DNA of 7,529 nucleotides from an uncultured Bacilli bacterium (GCA_910580135.1 CAJTXC010000030.1:1-7529), one strand, 5' to 3'; shown: positions 1-7,249, numbered from the stretch's first letter. Notes: generated from the sequence alone by a model not told the origin. Numbers and translations: made by a program.

Positions 1-810
1 TGGATCTATTGCAACTACCTTATACTCATTTCTAATGTGAGTTCTTAAAAGTAATTTGGCAGCAGTAGATTTACCAGAACCAGATGTACCAAGAATTATC
101 ATGTTAGCGTTATTTCTATTAAACTCTTTTCTTATTTGATATAAGAATTGGTTAAATAAAACTACACCACCAGAAAAGTCTGTTCCAAGTAAGCATGATG
201 CTCCCGGATCTTTTAAACTATCAAAGATAAATGGATACATCGCCGCAATAGTTGGAGATGTAATAGGTGTTCCTATTTGATCTTCAATATCTTGTTTTGG
301 AAAGATTGGAATAATAGACTTTAATACCTTCTTTTGTTCGAATCTTAAAGGAATTGCACGAAGCTCCATTGATTCTAAATAGTTCTTAACTTGAATCTTT
401 TTAGTATCTAACTCTTCCTTGCTATTAGCGGTTATAACAACATGCATTTGAAAATCAAATATCTTAGATTGGTTAGTTACAATCATTTGTATAAAATCAT
501 TTAATGAATCATAATCCTGTCTTAATTGCTCTTGAGAAGTTTTATCCCTTTCTTTTTCATATGCATCCTTAAGTTCTGCAAGCTGCTTATTAAGCATCTT
601 AGACATGATACTAAAAGGAAGAGGAATATGTTTTACAACTACTTTAACTCCACCACTAGTAGATAAGTCGGATAAAAATCCTGGACTTATCCATCTAGGA
701 TAAGATACAACAGTTAAAATAGTACACCACTTATCACTAATAACAAAGTCAGCAGGATGAAACTCTAAACCTTTAGGAGCTAATTCTTTTTTTATGTTAA
801 TATTTGCCAT
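1..810 (-). CDS. VirB4-like type IV secretion ATPase, N-terminal 270 residues (cut by window edge)
   Basis: This is the motor ATPase of a type IV secretion or conjugation apparatus. The family hydrolyses ATP at the cytoplasmic face of the membrane to power pilus assembly and substrate transfer. The decisive feature is a Walker A P-loop, GTSGSGKST, at residues 241-249 (bases 64-90), preceded by hydrophobic MIIL and followed by a strand ending VVAIDP at the window edge. The N-terminal stretch LAPKGLEF...SYPRW...PGFLSDL (residues 10-48) resembles the part of Gram-positive VirB4 proteins that normally follows their first domain. The Walker B half lies outside the window. Start: the ATG overlaps the stop of the upstream gene in TAATG, which implies translational coupling. 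The protein begins where full-length relatives are already about 180-200 residues in, and the preceding gene supplies the missing part. The ATPase call is secure; the exact subfamily is not. Confidence 0.92.
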   Translation of the reverse strand, partial: MANINIKKELAPKGLEFHPADFVISDKWCTILTVVSYPRWISPGFLSDLSTSGGVKVVVKHIPLPFSIMSKMLNKQLAELKDAYEKERDKTSQEQLRQDYDSLNDFIQMIVTNQSKIFDFQMHVVITANSKEELDTKKIQVKNYLESMELRAIPLRFEQKKVLKSIIPIFPKQDIEDQIGTPITSPTIAAMYPFIFDSLKDPGASCLLGTDFSGGVVLFNQFLYQIRKEFNRNNANMIILGTSGSGKSTAAKLLLRTHIRNEYKVVAIDP

Positions 811-1349
811 TATGCCATCACCGTCCCAAATTCAGTAGTTTGTCCACCGTTTAAGAAATTATCTAAAATACTTCTTAAATCATCGTTATTAGCTTGTCCT
901 GATGCAAGTCCTGCACTTGCAAGACCATTAATCATTAAACGTAATTTCTTTTGAATCATCTCAGGTGATTTATCTCTAAACAAGAAATAAAACTCAACAT
1001 CAGTTACATCATCATTAAAATCATTAGCTTTTCTCAAATCCTCATTAATTAACTTTCTAATTACTGGATCTTTAGCATTATTATATTGCATTTGAAGTTG
1101 TGCTATATAAACAGATATATCAACTGGTCTATCTGCTATAACAAGCCAAAATTCAAAATCTATGGTATTGTAAAAATCCTTTAACCTATCTATAACACCA
1201 AATTGATCTGATTCATCCATTATAAATATATTTTTAGGAGAAATCTTAACACCCGCTACCTTCTCTCCGTTATCAAGCTCTATCATATTATTAATGATAG
1301 CTTTAACAGGCACAAAACTCTCAGTTGTTCCACTAGTCTTTGAACTCAT
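810..1349 (-). CDS. VirB4 N-terminal-module-like protein encoded as a separate gene
   Basis: This 179-aa soluble protein has no signal peptide or membrane segment. Residues 12-41 (FVPVKAI, then a short charged strand, then VAGVKISPKNI) and 73-86 (DRPVDISVYIAQLQ) follow the pattern I recall for the N-terminal domain of Gram-positive VirB4/TraC-like ATPases: an 'I-x-DGI-x-L-x-DGR-x-x-x-I-L-x-x-x-x-x-NF' strand pair, then an 'x-x-RP-x-D' element. The C-terminal part (from about residue 136) has helical leucine-rich segments and a short DDLRSILDNFLNGG helix like the one ending that domain. It starts inside the end of the PrgI-like gene (17-base overlap) and its TAA overlaps the ATG of the VirB4 gene, so the three are probably translated in coupled fashion. 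Inference: it works with the downstream ATPase as the missing N-terminal half. It could instead be an accessory protein of similar fold. Confidence 0.8.
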   Translation of the reverse strand: MSSKTSGTTESFVPVKAIINNMIELDNGEKVAGVKISPKNIFIMDESDQFGVIDRLKDFYNTIDFEFWLVIADRPVDISVYIAQLQMQYNNAKDPVIRKLINEDLRKANDFNDDVTDVEFYFLFRDKSPEMIQKKLRLMINGLASAGLASGQANNDDLRSILDNFLNGGQTTEFGTVMA

Positions 1350-1647
1350 CTTTACAACACCATCCTCTCCATTTAAACTGTTGTCTTTCTACAAAGTAGT
1401 AATTATATATATTTTGTAGCACACACATCATATTGTGATAATTAGGTATGGGAATAACCAAAAAGGCACATACCAAAATTGGTAATAACACAATTATTGC
1501 TCCCCACATACTATCTGGTTTAAATATCAAGAACATTATAATTGTTGCTATTGTACCACCACTAGCTATATATAAATCAATTGGTCTAAATATATTAAAT
1601 ATTAACTGGCCTCTCTTTGAATTGGCCGCTATTAAATATTGATTCAT
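1333..1647 (-). CDS. PrgI/VirB3-like small inner-membrane protein
   Basis: A 104-aa protein with two adjacent membrane segments at about residues 26-43 and 49-67, then a cytoplasmic tail holding PNYHN and an aromatic, basic KWRGWCCKDEF end. Size, hairpin topology and position directly before the VirB4 genes fit the PrgI/VirB3 family, whose members are inner-membrane partners of VirB4 in type IV secretion channels. The start is well supported: AGGGG at 1656-1660 lies 8 bases before the ATG. The gene begins 15 bases after the stop of the VirB6-like gene and its end overlaps the next gene by 17 bases. Sequence similarity to named PrgI proteins is weak by eye, so the assignment rests mainly on size, topology and context; a TcpE-type two-helix protein is an alternative. 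Confidence 0.75.
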   Translation of the reverse strand: MNQYLIAANSKRGQLIFNIFRPIDLYIASGGTIATIIMFLIFKPDSMWGAIIVLLPILVCAFLVIPIPNYHNMMCVLQNIYNYYFVERQQFKWRGWCCKDEFKD

Positions 1648-1662
1648 AAGTTATTCCCCTTT

Positions 1663-4350
1663 CTATTTGCCACTAGAACCCTTAGCTTTTTCTTCTGATT
1701 CTTTAAACTTTTTCTCTTCTCTTTGAACAGCATCATCATATTGTTTTGCTTTCTTATCTTCAAGTGCTTTTTTTATTGCATCAAAATACATTGTCATATC
1801 TTTCTTTTTAAATTCCCATTTACCATCGGAATTCAATTCATAAGTTCCTGAGGTAGTACACCACTTATTCCCAAATTGAACTGCAGTTCTATCAACACTA
1901 TCTACTTTTTCGGCGGATATCTCTAATACTTGAGAATGGATTTCATTACCATCTTTATCAACAGTTACAACATCTTTTAATTCGCCTTCTCCACTTTTTA
2001 ACACTGTATCTATTCTATCGTTTTCCAAAGCAATTAAATCTTGATTATACTGACTAAATTTAGCTTGTTCTGCTTCAATAGCCAATCTTAAATTTTCTTT
2101 TGCTTCTTCTGACGTAGCCGAATTCATCTTATATTGCAAATCTATTATTTCTTTTCTAGCATTTTCCATTAAATTTTGCGCTTCAACATAATCATTTGAA
2201 TTAGATATGACATTTGAATAAGCTGCTTGTTCCAAAATAGCTCTTTGATAAGAATTTTCCGTATCCTTAACTGTATCTATGATAGTCTTCTTATCTAAAG
2301 TTTGTATTTTTCCATTAATTTCTAAGGATGCAGTTCCATTTTTTAATAATTTTTCTAAGTTACTTGCATCCAACTTTATACCTTCATCTTTTAAATACTT
2401 AGCAATTCTTATCTCATCAGATGATGTAGAATTTTTTCCACCTAAATATTCAGCATAACTATTATTAATCTTATCTGATGCTAATGGATATAAAGATTTA
2501 TCAGCACGCCATTTTTCTACATCAAAAGCATCTCCATAAATTGCTCTTCCCTTTCTTATATCAGCAGCCTCTTTTTCTAATTTTTTAATTTCATCAGATC
2601 CCATACCTGCAGCAGTTCTTAATTTTGTAACCTCATCACCTAATTCTGACAACTTTTTATCTCGTTTAGTTTGATAAGAAGGGTTGACTCCTTTAGCATA
2701 ATCAGCGTATTTATCTCTTAACCCTGCAAAAGCTCTCATATCATTATTAGCTTTAAAATCACCTTGAATTTGTGCACGGGTTGCTTTAACTTTTGGATCT
2801 ATTACTCCTTTAGCAGCTGCTTTTGCAGCTTTATCTTCTGCATATCGTTGTGCTAAGGTCCTTCTATCTCCATCTTTTATATTATTATCTTTTCTATATT
2901 TTCTTCTCGCCTCAGCAGCTGCTTTTTGTGCATCAGGTTGAGCCATTTTTCTAGCGGCATAGCCTCCAAGCATTTTGTTTCCTATATTACCTAATCGCTT
3001 TTTATTGTGGTCCAAAATCTTACCACCTTGTTTTTTTAATCCTTTTTTAATTCCATCATTAGCTTTATTTATAAGACCACCAGCAAGAGCCATACCACCA
3101 AGTTTTTTACCAATAGATAATCCACCTAAACCATCTTCTCCTTTAATACCAATCATATCCATAATCCACTTAGGTGCTTTTTTAGCAAAAATCAATAACC
3201 CAATTACCGCAATAATCTTTGCCCATCCAGAAATTTCTCCCATATTTTGGAATATTTCTGCTTGATTAACAAATGATATTAATAATATCATTAAAGCTAT
3301 GATAGCTAATTTTATATATAATGAAGCATAGCTTTTTCCTATCGCACTAAGCCAATTTTTAAATGGACCAGATTGTGACGACTTTGGATCAACAAACGTC
3401 GCGATAAATAGTGGGGATAAAATTTGAAGTACTACTAACTCAAACATCCTAACTGCTATATCAATTGCAAACGATAGGATTATATAAGTCATAAATCCAC
3501 CAACAAATGTAGTTACAATAAGCATATAATTATATACATAAACTTCTTCGTTATTATATTCATCTAAATTTCTACTTACTCCTGCATAATTAGCTAAAGC
3601 GGAAGGTGACATATCTTCAGCTACATACATAGTATTATATAATGTAACAGCTTCTCTACAATTACTAGATTTACAAATATCTGTATCGTAAATATAACCA
3701 CCCCTTAATTCACACTCGTTATTTCCAGTAGGAACACATGTCAAGGGCAGAAAACCACAATCTGACTCTTCAAATTCAGTAGTTAGTTTTTTATCCTTAT
3801 CTTTTTTTAGCTTGCATACCTTTAATTTACCACCATTATCCTTTGTTCCCTGCAAATATCTACTATCTACCGTTATTAAGGATGAAAGTGCAATATTTTG
3901 AAGAGCTTTACCCCCATTATTATCTTTATCAGTAATGCTAGCATTATCTCCCAGTAAAGTACTAAATATAATATTTTTACCTGTGTCAGCCCCAACAATA
4001 GCTCCCTGTATTTCGTACGATAAACTAAATAAAAAAGGAGTTACTATTAAAAGAATAATCATCCCAACTACCCTAAAGAATATATTACTTAATCCTTTAC
4101 CTTTTTCATTTAATTTTTCAGGATCTATTATAGAATTAACTAATACAAGGGCTAATCTAAAAAAAGCAATTACCCCAATTAAAATATATAAATTATTAGT
4201 AATACTTTTTATCGCCTCTTGTCCCATTATCTCTCCAGTAGATAACTCAATTACTATGTTATAAGCATTATCTAGCAAACTATAAGCTATGCCATCTATA
4301 AACATAAACAAATCTCTAAAAGGACTAAGTATACTCCATAAAATGTTCAT
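1663..4350 (-). CDS. Extended VirB6/TrbL-like polytopic membrane channel protein
   Basis: An 895-aa protein. Its membrane part occupies residues 1-400, with hydrophobic segments near 52-73, 88-112, 274-296, 300-322, 340-362 and 374-392. This multi-helix core, with charged and SP/DP turns between helices (LSPLFIATFVDP at 311-322), is the usual picture for VirB6/TrbL inner-membrane channel proteins of type IV secretion systems. Two parts are unusual. The 160-residue loop between helices 2 and 3 carries six cysteines at 179, 198, 205, 213, 226 and 231. A 490-residue Ala/Lys/Glu-rich tail, predicted helical or coiled-coil, follows the last helix and ends in a highly charged stretch. Start: AGGAGAG at 4358-4364, merged with the stop of the upstream gene, sits 7 bases before the ATG. 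Gene order (pilin-like, VirB6, VirB3, VirB4) supports the call. Confidence 0.83.
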   Translation of the reverse strand: MNILWSILSPFRDLFMFIDGIAYSLLDNAYNIVIELSTGEIMGQEAIKSITNNLYILIGVIAFFRLALVLVNSIIDPEKLNEKGKGLSNIFFRVVGMIILLIVTPFLFSLSYEIQGAIVGADTGKNIIFSTLLGDNASITDKDNNGGKALQNIALSSLITVDSRYLQGTKDNGGKLKVCKLKKDKDKKLTTEFEESDCGFLPLTCVPTGNNECELRGGYIYDTDICKSSNCREAVTLYNTMYVAEDMSPSALANYAGVSRNLDEYNNEEVYVYNYMLIVTTFVGGFMTYIILSFAIDIAVRMFELVVLQILSPLFIATFVDPKSSQSGPFKNWLSAIGKSYASLYIKLAIIALMILLISFVNQAEIFQNMGEISGWAKIIAVIGLLIFAKKAPKWIMDMIGIKGEDGLGGLSIGKKLGGMALAGGLINKANDGIKKGLKKQGGKILDHNKKRLGNIGNKMLGGYAARKMAQPDAQKAAAEARRKYRKDNNIKDGDRRTLAQRYAEDKAAKAAAKGVIDPKVKATRAQIQGDFKANNDMRAFAGLRDKYADYAKGVNPSYQTKRDKKLSELGDEVTKLRTAAGMGSDEIKKLEKEAADIRKGRAIYGDAFDVEKWRADKSLYPLASDKINNSYAEYLGGKNSTSSDEIRIAKYLKDEGIKLDASNLEKLLKNGTASLEINGKIQTLDKKTIIDTVKDTENSYQRAILEQAAYSNVISNSNDYVEAQNLMENARKEIIDLQYKMNSATSEEAKENLRLAIEAEQAKFSQYNQDLIALENDRIDTVLKSGEGELKDVVTVDKDGNEIHSQVLEISAEKVDSVDRTAVQFGNKWCTTSGTYELNSDGKWEFKKKDMTMYFDAIKKALEDKKAKQYDDAVQREEKKFKESEEKAKGSSGK

Positions 4351-4357
4351 AAAATCA

Positions 4358-4364
4358 CTCTCCT
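4358..4364 (-). promoter_or_regulatory. Ribosome binding site fused to the upstream stop codon
   Basis: On the minus strand the sequence reads TAGGAGAGTGATTTTATG. The last two bases of the TAG that ends the exported pilin-hairpin protein are the first bases of AGGAGAG, the Shine-Dalgarno for the VirB6-like gene. Terminating ribosomes therefore finish on the next start site, which suggests coupled translation of the two membrane proteins. Confidence 0.75.
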
Positions 4365-5409
4365 AAATACAAAGTGGTAACCCAAATATACCTAATATAT
4401 AACTAAGTAAAGCAGGTAAAGCAAGCAATATTACCGCTGCAATAGTTCTCTTGACAACGTTAGTAACTGTTTTTTTCATAATGTCAGCATCATTAGAAGC
4501 CATTGCCTTAAAAAAATCAACAGTTATCAAAACAATAAGTAATACTGGTGCCAAAACCATAACATATTTCCAATAATTATTTATTACAACTCTAACATCT
4601 GTACAATTATTTGTACTTCCACCAATTATGTTTCCTTTTTCATCGGTAATTATTGTTTTTTTACCGCCAACCTTAGTTCCTGGTTCCGTTTTAGCGTTTG
4701 AAGAAGATATTATTTTTTCGGTATCATCACATCCTGTTCCATCCGAATTAGTGCAACCAGCAGAAGCAGTTGAAGTTGCTTGTTCTTCTTTACCATTAGT
4801 GGTGTGCGTTGGCATATTTTCATTACCTGAAAGTCCCTTTTTTACGGATACACTAACACCGCCTGAGCCACCTCCAGCTACATAACCATCATTTATTCCA
4901 GCCTTATATTTGGCGTTTAAATTAATTTTAGCTAAATGCCCCTTATTAATTTTAAAAGTCACAATAGCAACTTCACTATTAGGATATAATTTTGGCTCTA
5001 TTTGAGATTGACAAACTTTAGTATAACTTAAAAGTTTAGTATCTTCATAAAGTGAGTATGTAATTTCACTTACTCTTCCCCCCGGCCCTGCATCAATAGT
5101 ATAAGTTATTGTAGCAGTTCCGTTTCTCCACCATTTATTATTGTCCTCTTTTTCTTGCGATTTTTTTGCAGTTTCATCTAACACCATATTCCCAGTCAAC
5201 ATAGAATTATGAAGAGTACTAACTTTCCCATTCTCCCCACCTACAATAAAATCTGCTTTTTCAGTAGAATTACCTCCAGCTGTAACTGATACTGTACCAT
5301 ATTGGCTTATATCACAAAACGGATAATTTTTTGCACGAATTGAATATATATTAAAACAAAAACTAATCATCATTATTATTACTATTATTAAAAATCTATA
5401 TTTCTTCAT
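4363..5409 (-). CDS. Exported protein with C-terminal VirB2/pilin-like membrane hairpin
   Basis: I recognise no whole-protein family. Counting from the chosen start the protein is 348 aa. Residues 1-26 form a signal peptide (MKK, hydrophobic core, possible cleavage after IRA). Residues 27-275 are an extracytoplasmic, Gly/Ser/Thr-rich, probably beta-rich region with cysteines at 32, 133, 219, 227 and 269 and a GGGSGG linker near 179-184. Residues 279-344 are two membrane segments flanking a charged loop, and this part matches the neighbouring 121-aa pilin candidate: P, ten residues on DFFKA, then DADI, KK, KR, IA, VI and P. Start choice: an upstream in-frame ATG at 5445 has no ribosome site, whereas GAGGTG lies 5 bases before this ATG and puts a textbook signal peptide at the N-terminus. 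Inference: a membrane-anchored surface or channel subunit co-translated with the VirB6-like protein. Confidence 0.75.
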   Translation of the reverse strand: MKKYRFLIIVIIMMISFCFNIYSIRAKNYPFCDISQYGTVSVTAGGNSTEKADFIVGGENGKVSTLHNSMLTGNMVLDETAKKSQEKEDNNKWWRNGTATITYTIDAGPGGRVSEITYSLYEDTKLLSYTKVCQSQIEPKLYPNSEVAIVTFKINKGHLAKINLNAKYKAGINDGYVAGGGSGGVSVSVKKGLSGNENMPTHTTNGKEEQATSTASAGCTNSDGTGCDDTEKIISSSNAKTEPGTKVGGKKTIITDEKGNIIGGSTNNCTDVRVVINNYWKYVMVLAPVLLIVLITVDFFKAMASNDADIMKKTVTNVVKRTIAAVILLALPALLSYILGIFGLPLCI

Positions 5410-5414
5410 ACATA

Positions 5415-5420
5415 CACCTC
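5415..5420 (-). promoter_or_regulatory. Ribosome binding site that fixes the start of the exported protein
   Basis: GAGGTG on the minus strand lies 5 bases before the ATG at 5409. It supports starting at MKKYRFL rather than at the in-frame ATG 36 bases upstream, which has only AT-rich sequence before it. Confidence 0.7.
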
Positions 5421-5490
5421 GCACGTCTATACACTCTATCATCATAAATACATAATAACATTTTTTTTAATAAAAAAAAACCTTTTTATC

Positions 5491-5519
5491 AAAAAAAGAT
5501 GTCCTATTAAGACATCTTT
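5491..5519 (-). terminator. Intrinsic terminator after the pilin gene
   Basis: The minus strand has a perfect 9-bp stem (AAAGATGTC at 5519-5511, GACATCTTT at 5503-5495), a 7-base loop TTAATAG and a run of seven T ending at 5491. It begins 8 bases after the TAG of the pilin gene. The plus-strand side lacks a T tract, so the element works in the minus direction. The 85 bases from here to the next start hold an A/T inverted repeat (5461-5480) and only poor promoter matches (TTGATA at 5487-5492 with no good -10), so expression of the downstream channel genes may depend on read-through. Confidence 0.88.
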
Positions 5520-5526
5520 AAAAATT

Positions 5527-5892
5527 CTAACTTTCATTGTCAGCATCGCCATTTAAGGTATTAATATCAAATAAATCTTGAATATCAGCATCTTTACCTG
5601 CATTCCAACAATCGCGCCAGTCACTAACGCCTATTAGATTCATCAAAACATTTACGATAGTTGGTACTAAGAAAACTATAACACCAGCAATAATTCTTTT
5701 AATAAGTGTTTGCTGTTTTTTCTTAATGTCTTCATCTTTACCTGCTGTAACTGCCTTAAATAAATCAAATGACCCCATGATAATTAAAACTATCGGAACT
5801 ATAATGCAAATAATCTTCATTATTAAGTTAACAACCCCCATAACTTGAGCAACAGTAGGTTGTGCACAAACATCGATTTCTAACATGTACAT
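5527..5892 (-). CDS. VirB2/TrbC-like pilin or channel subunit candidate
   Basis: A 121-aa protein with two membrane segments (about 18-41 and 66-88) joined by a short charged loop, FDLFKAVTAGKDEDIKKK at 42-59, and a hydrophilic acidic C-terminus. Small two-helix proteins of this kind, with a basic loop, next to VirB6/VirB3/VirB4 genes are the VirB2/TrbC-type pilins of type IV secretion systems. No clear cleavable signal peptide is visible; the N-terminus (MYMLEIDVCAQ) is short and polar. Start: a perfect AAGGAGG at 5901-5907, 8 bases before the ATG, is the strongest ribosome site in the window. The gene has its own near-consensus promoter and is followed at once by an intrinsic terminator, as expected for a subunit needed in excess. 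The related hairpin in the next gene makes a shared role plausible. Confidence 0.78.
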   Translation of the reverse strand: MYMLEIDVCAQPTVAQVMGVVNLIMKIICIIVPIVLIIMGSFDLFKAVTAGKDEDIKKKQQTLIKRIIAGVIVFLVPTIVNVLMNLIGVSDWRDCWNAGKDADIQDLFDINTLNGDADNES

Positions 5893-5921
5893 AGTTAATT
5901 CCTCCTTGTATTTATATTAAT

Positions 5922-5951
5922 ATATTAACCTATTTTTCTAATACTTGTCAA
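5922..5951 (-). promoter_or_regulatory. Strong sigma-A type promoter for the pilin gene
   Basis: The -35 TTGACA (5946-5951) is a perfect consensus. After an 18-base spacer comes the -10 TAATAT (5922-5927). The predicted start near 5915 leaves a leader of about 22 bases containing the AAGGAGG site. The -10 lies inside a 12-bp perfect palindrome, TTAATATATTAA (5917-5928), which could be an operator or merely AT-rich sequence. No convincing terminator for the preceding lipoprotein gene is visible in 5952-5985. Confidence 0.75.
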
Positions 5952-5985
5952 TATTAATGTTATTATTTTACAATTTTAAGTAAAG

Positions 5986-7092
5986 TTATTTTATTATATA
6001 TGGTTTTTCTAAAGTACCATCACCTTGCATCACAATTGATTTGTTAGTTAAATATATTACGGGGTTTACCTTTTTCTTATTACTTGCGTTTGACTCGTTA
6101 ATTATCTTGCTTGATAAAAGTAATACTTTATATGTATTTCTTGATGAAGAATTCAAAAGCCAAGTATTAATATCACCACTCGATAAATAATTATAATTAC
6201 CGCATTCTTTACTTTTTAACGTAATGCAATTTGTATCTAGGCTGGCATTCTGATAATCCGTTGCAGTAAGCAACCCTATTTTTTCATTTTCTTTTATTAT
6301 AGAACATTCTTTTTCCTTACTATAATTTTCGGTTTCCTTATTAAAAGGATCAGTTTTTTCGTATTTACCAACACACAAATTTTTAGATACTATTTTTGCT
6401 TTGCTATCATTATTAAAATTACTTTCATAATATTCATTTAATACTTTTCGAATATTAGTATGTAAGTAGTCCGTTGTAATTCCAACTGATGCTTTTTTTT
6501 CTGAATTGTAAGCTTTATCCCACGAATATGAATCTTCTGTGTATTTTGCCAAAACAAGCTTTATATCTCCCTCGCTGTCTACCTTAACTATTCTCCATAA
6601 CTGATTATTAAATGATACGTAGTTATCAACGTCATCACCACGGTATACTAATTCGTTATTAATCGTATAAACACCATTACCATATTCATCTAATTTAACA
6701 TCTTTTACTATATCTTTTAAATACTTAGGTTCATAATTTCCTTTACAAGTTAAAAATGGTAAATATGAATATTCCTCTCCTACTTTAGTTACTTCTACGT
6801 AGCCAGAACATGTATTAGATTTATCACTAGGATCTACTACTTCATTTATTAGTTCTGCTTCAACTAATGTACCAATAGTAACTTTAACAGTACCGTTTTC
6901 TTCTTTAGGTAATCTATCTTTTCTATTAGCATAATATTCTTTAGCAGCGCTTACCATTTTATTTTCTATGGCTTCATAACTGCTACCACCATTAGAACAT
7001 GAACCTATTATAATTAATAGTATAAATATTATTACTGTTCCTCCTAAGAAGTAATACGACTTATCTTTAATAAAATCCATTATATTTTTCAT
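5986..7092 (-). CDS. Probable surface lipoprotein with pilin-like and C-terminal surface-type domains
   Basis: A 368-aa protein. Residues 15-31 are hydrophobic and end in a lipobox-like IGSC with Cys32, followed by SNGGSS, which suggests lipid anchoring outside the membrane; an uncleaved anchor is the alternative. Residues 40-120 (AAKEYYANRK, LPKEENGTV, TLVEAELI, then C95 SGYV and C116) resemble a small module with one disulfide that I recall from surface or pseudopilin-like proteins of gut Bacilli. Residues 150-368 contain LWRIVKV (165-171), IGLLTATDY (272-280), NPVIYL (343-348) and a closing GDGT...PY (357-365), a recurrent pattern in extracellular proteins of the same bacteria, possibly near DUF6273. 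Family names are from memory. Start: AAGAGGTG at 7098-7105 lies 5 bases before the ATG. Inference: an extracytoplasmic component or adhesin of the secretion system. Confidence 0.7.
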   Translation of the reverse strand: MKNIMDFIKDKSYYFLGGTVIIFILLIIIGSCSNGGSSYEAIENKMVSAAKEYYANRKDRLPKEENGTVKVTIGTLVEAELINEVVDPSDKSNTCSGYVEVTKVGEEYSYLPFLTCKGNYEPKYLKDIVKDVKLDEYGNGVYTINNELVYRGDDVDNYVSFNNQLWRIVKVDSEGDIKLVLAKYTEDSYSWDKAYNSEKKASVGITTDYLHTNIRKVLNEYYESNFNNDSKAKIVSKNLCVGKYEKTDPFNKETENYSKEKECSIIKENEKIGLLTATDYQNASLDTNCITLKSKECGNYNYLSSGDINTWLLNSSSRNTYKVLLLSSKIINESNASNKKKVNPVIYLTNKSIVMQGDGTLEKPYIIK

Positions 7093-7115
7093 ATATACAC
7101 CTCTTTACTAGTTAA

Positions 7116-7145
7116 ATTATACCTTATTTTACCACAAAAAGTAAA
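7116..7145 (-). promoter_or_regulatory. Promoter for the lipoprotein gene
   Basis: A perfect -10 TATAAT (7116-7121) lies 18 bases after TTTACT (7140-7145), which matches the -35 consensus at four of six positions. The predicted start near 7109 gives a short leader with the ribosome site AAGAGGTG. It lies downstream of the small-RNA terminator, so the lipoprotein gene begins a new transcription unit. Bases 7146-7249 between the two hold nothing else that I can identify. Confidence 0.62.
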
Positions 7146-7249
7146 CTATTATGAATTTTATTGTGTAAATTAATAATACAGTAAAACTTTTTTATTGTTT
7201 ATAGCATTTAAAAAAGTCTAGAAATATTAATCCAATCATTGTATTATAT

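Noticed and set aside
810..1349. The split VirB4 as a frameshifted pseudogene.
   Set aside because: Both parts have proper starts and stops, the junction is a standard TAATG overlap, and the break falls in a probable linker; a sequencing error cannot be fully excluded.
1448..4885. Open frames on the plus strand at 1448-1642, 2975-3265, 3935-4264 and 4628-4885.
   Set aside because: Each lies fully antisense to a well-supported gene, has low-complexity or hydrophobic composition mirrored from it, and lacks a convincing ribosome site.
5410..5445. Longer version of the exported protein starting at 5445.
   Set aside because: No ribosome site precedes that ATG, and the added 12 residues would spoil an otherwise standard signal peptide start.
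5461..5492. Promoter upstream of the exported-protein gene (TTGATA with an A-tract -10).
   Set aside because: The -10 is poor (TAAAAA) and the region is nearly pure A/T homopolymer, where such matches are expected by chance.
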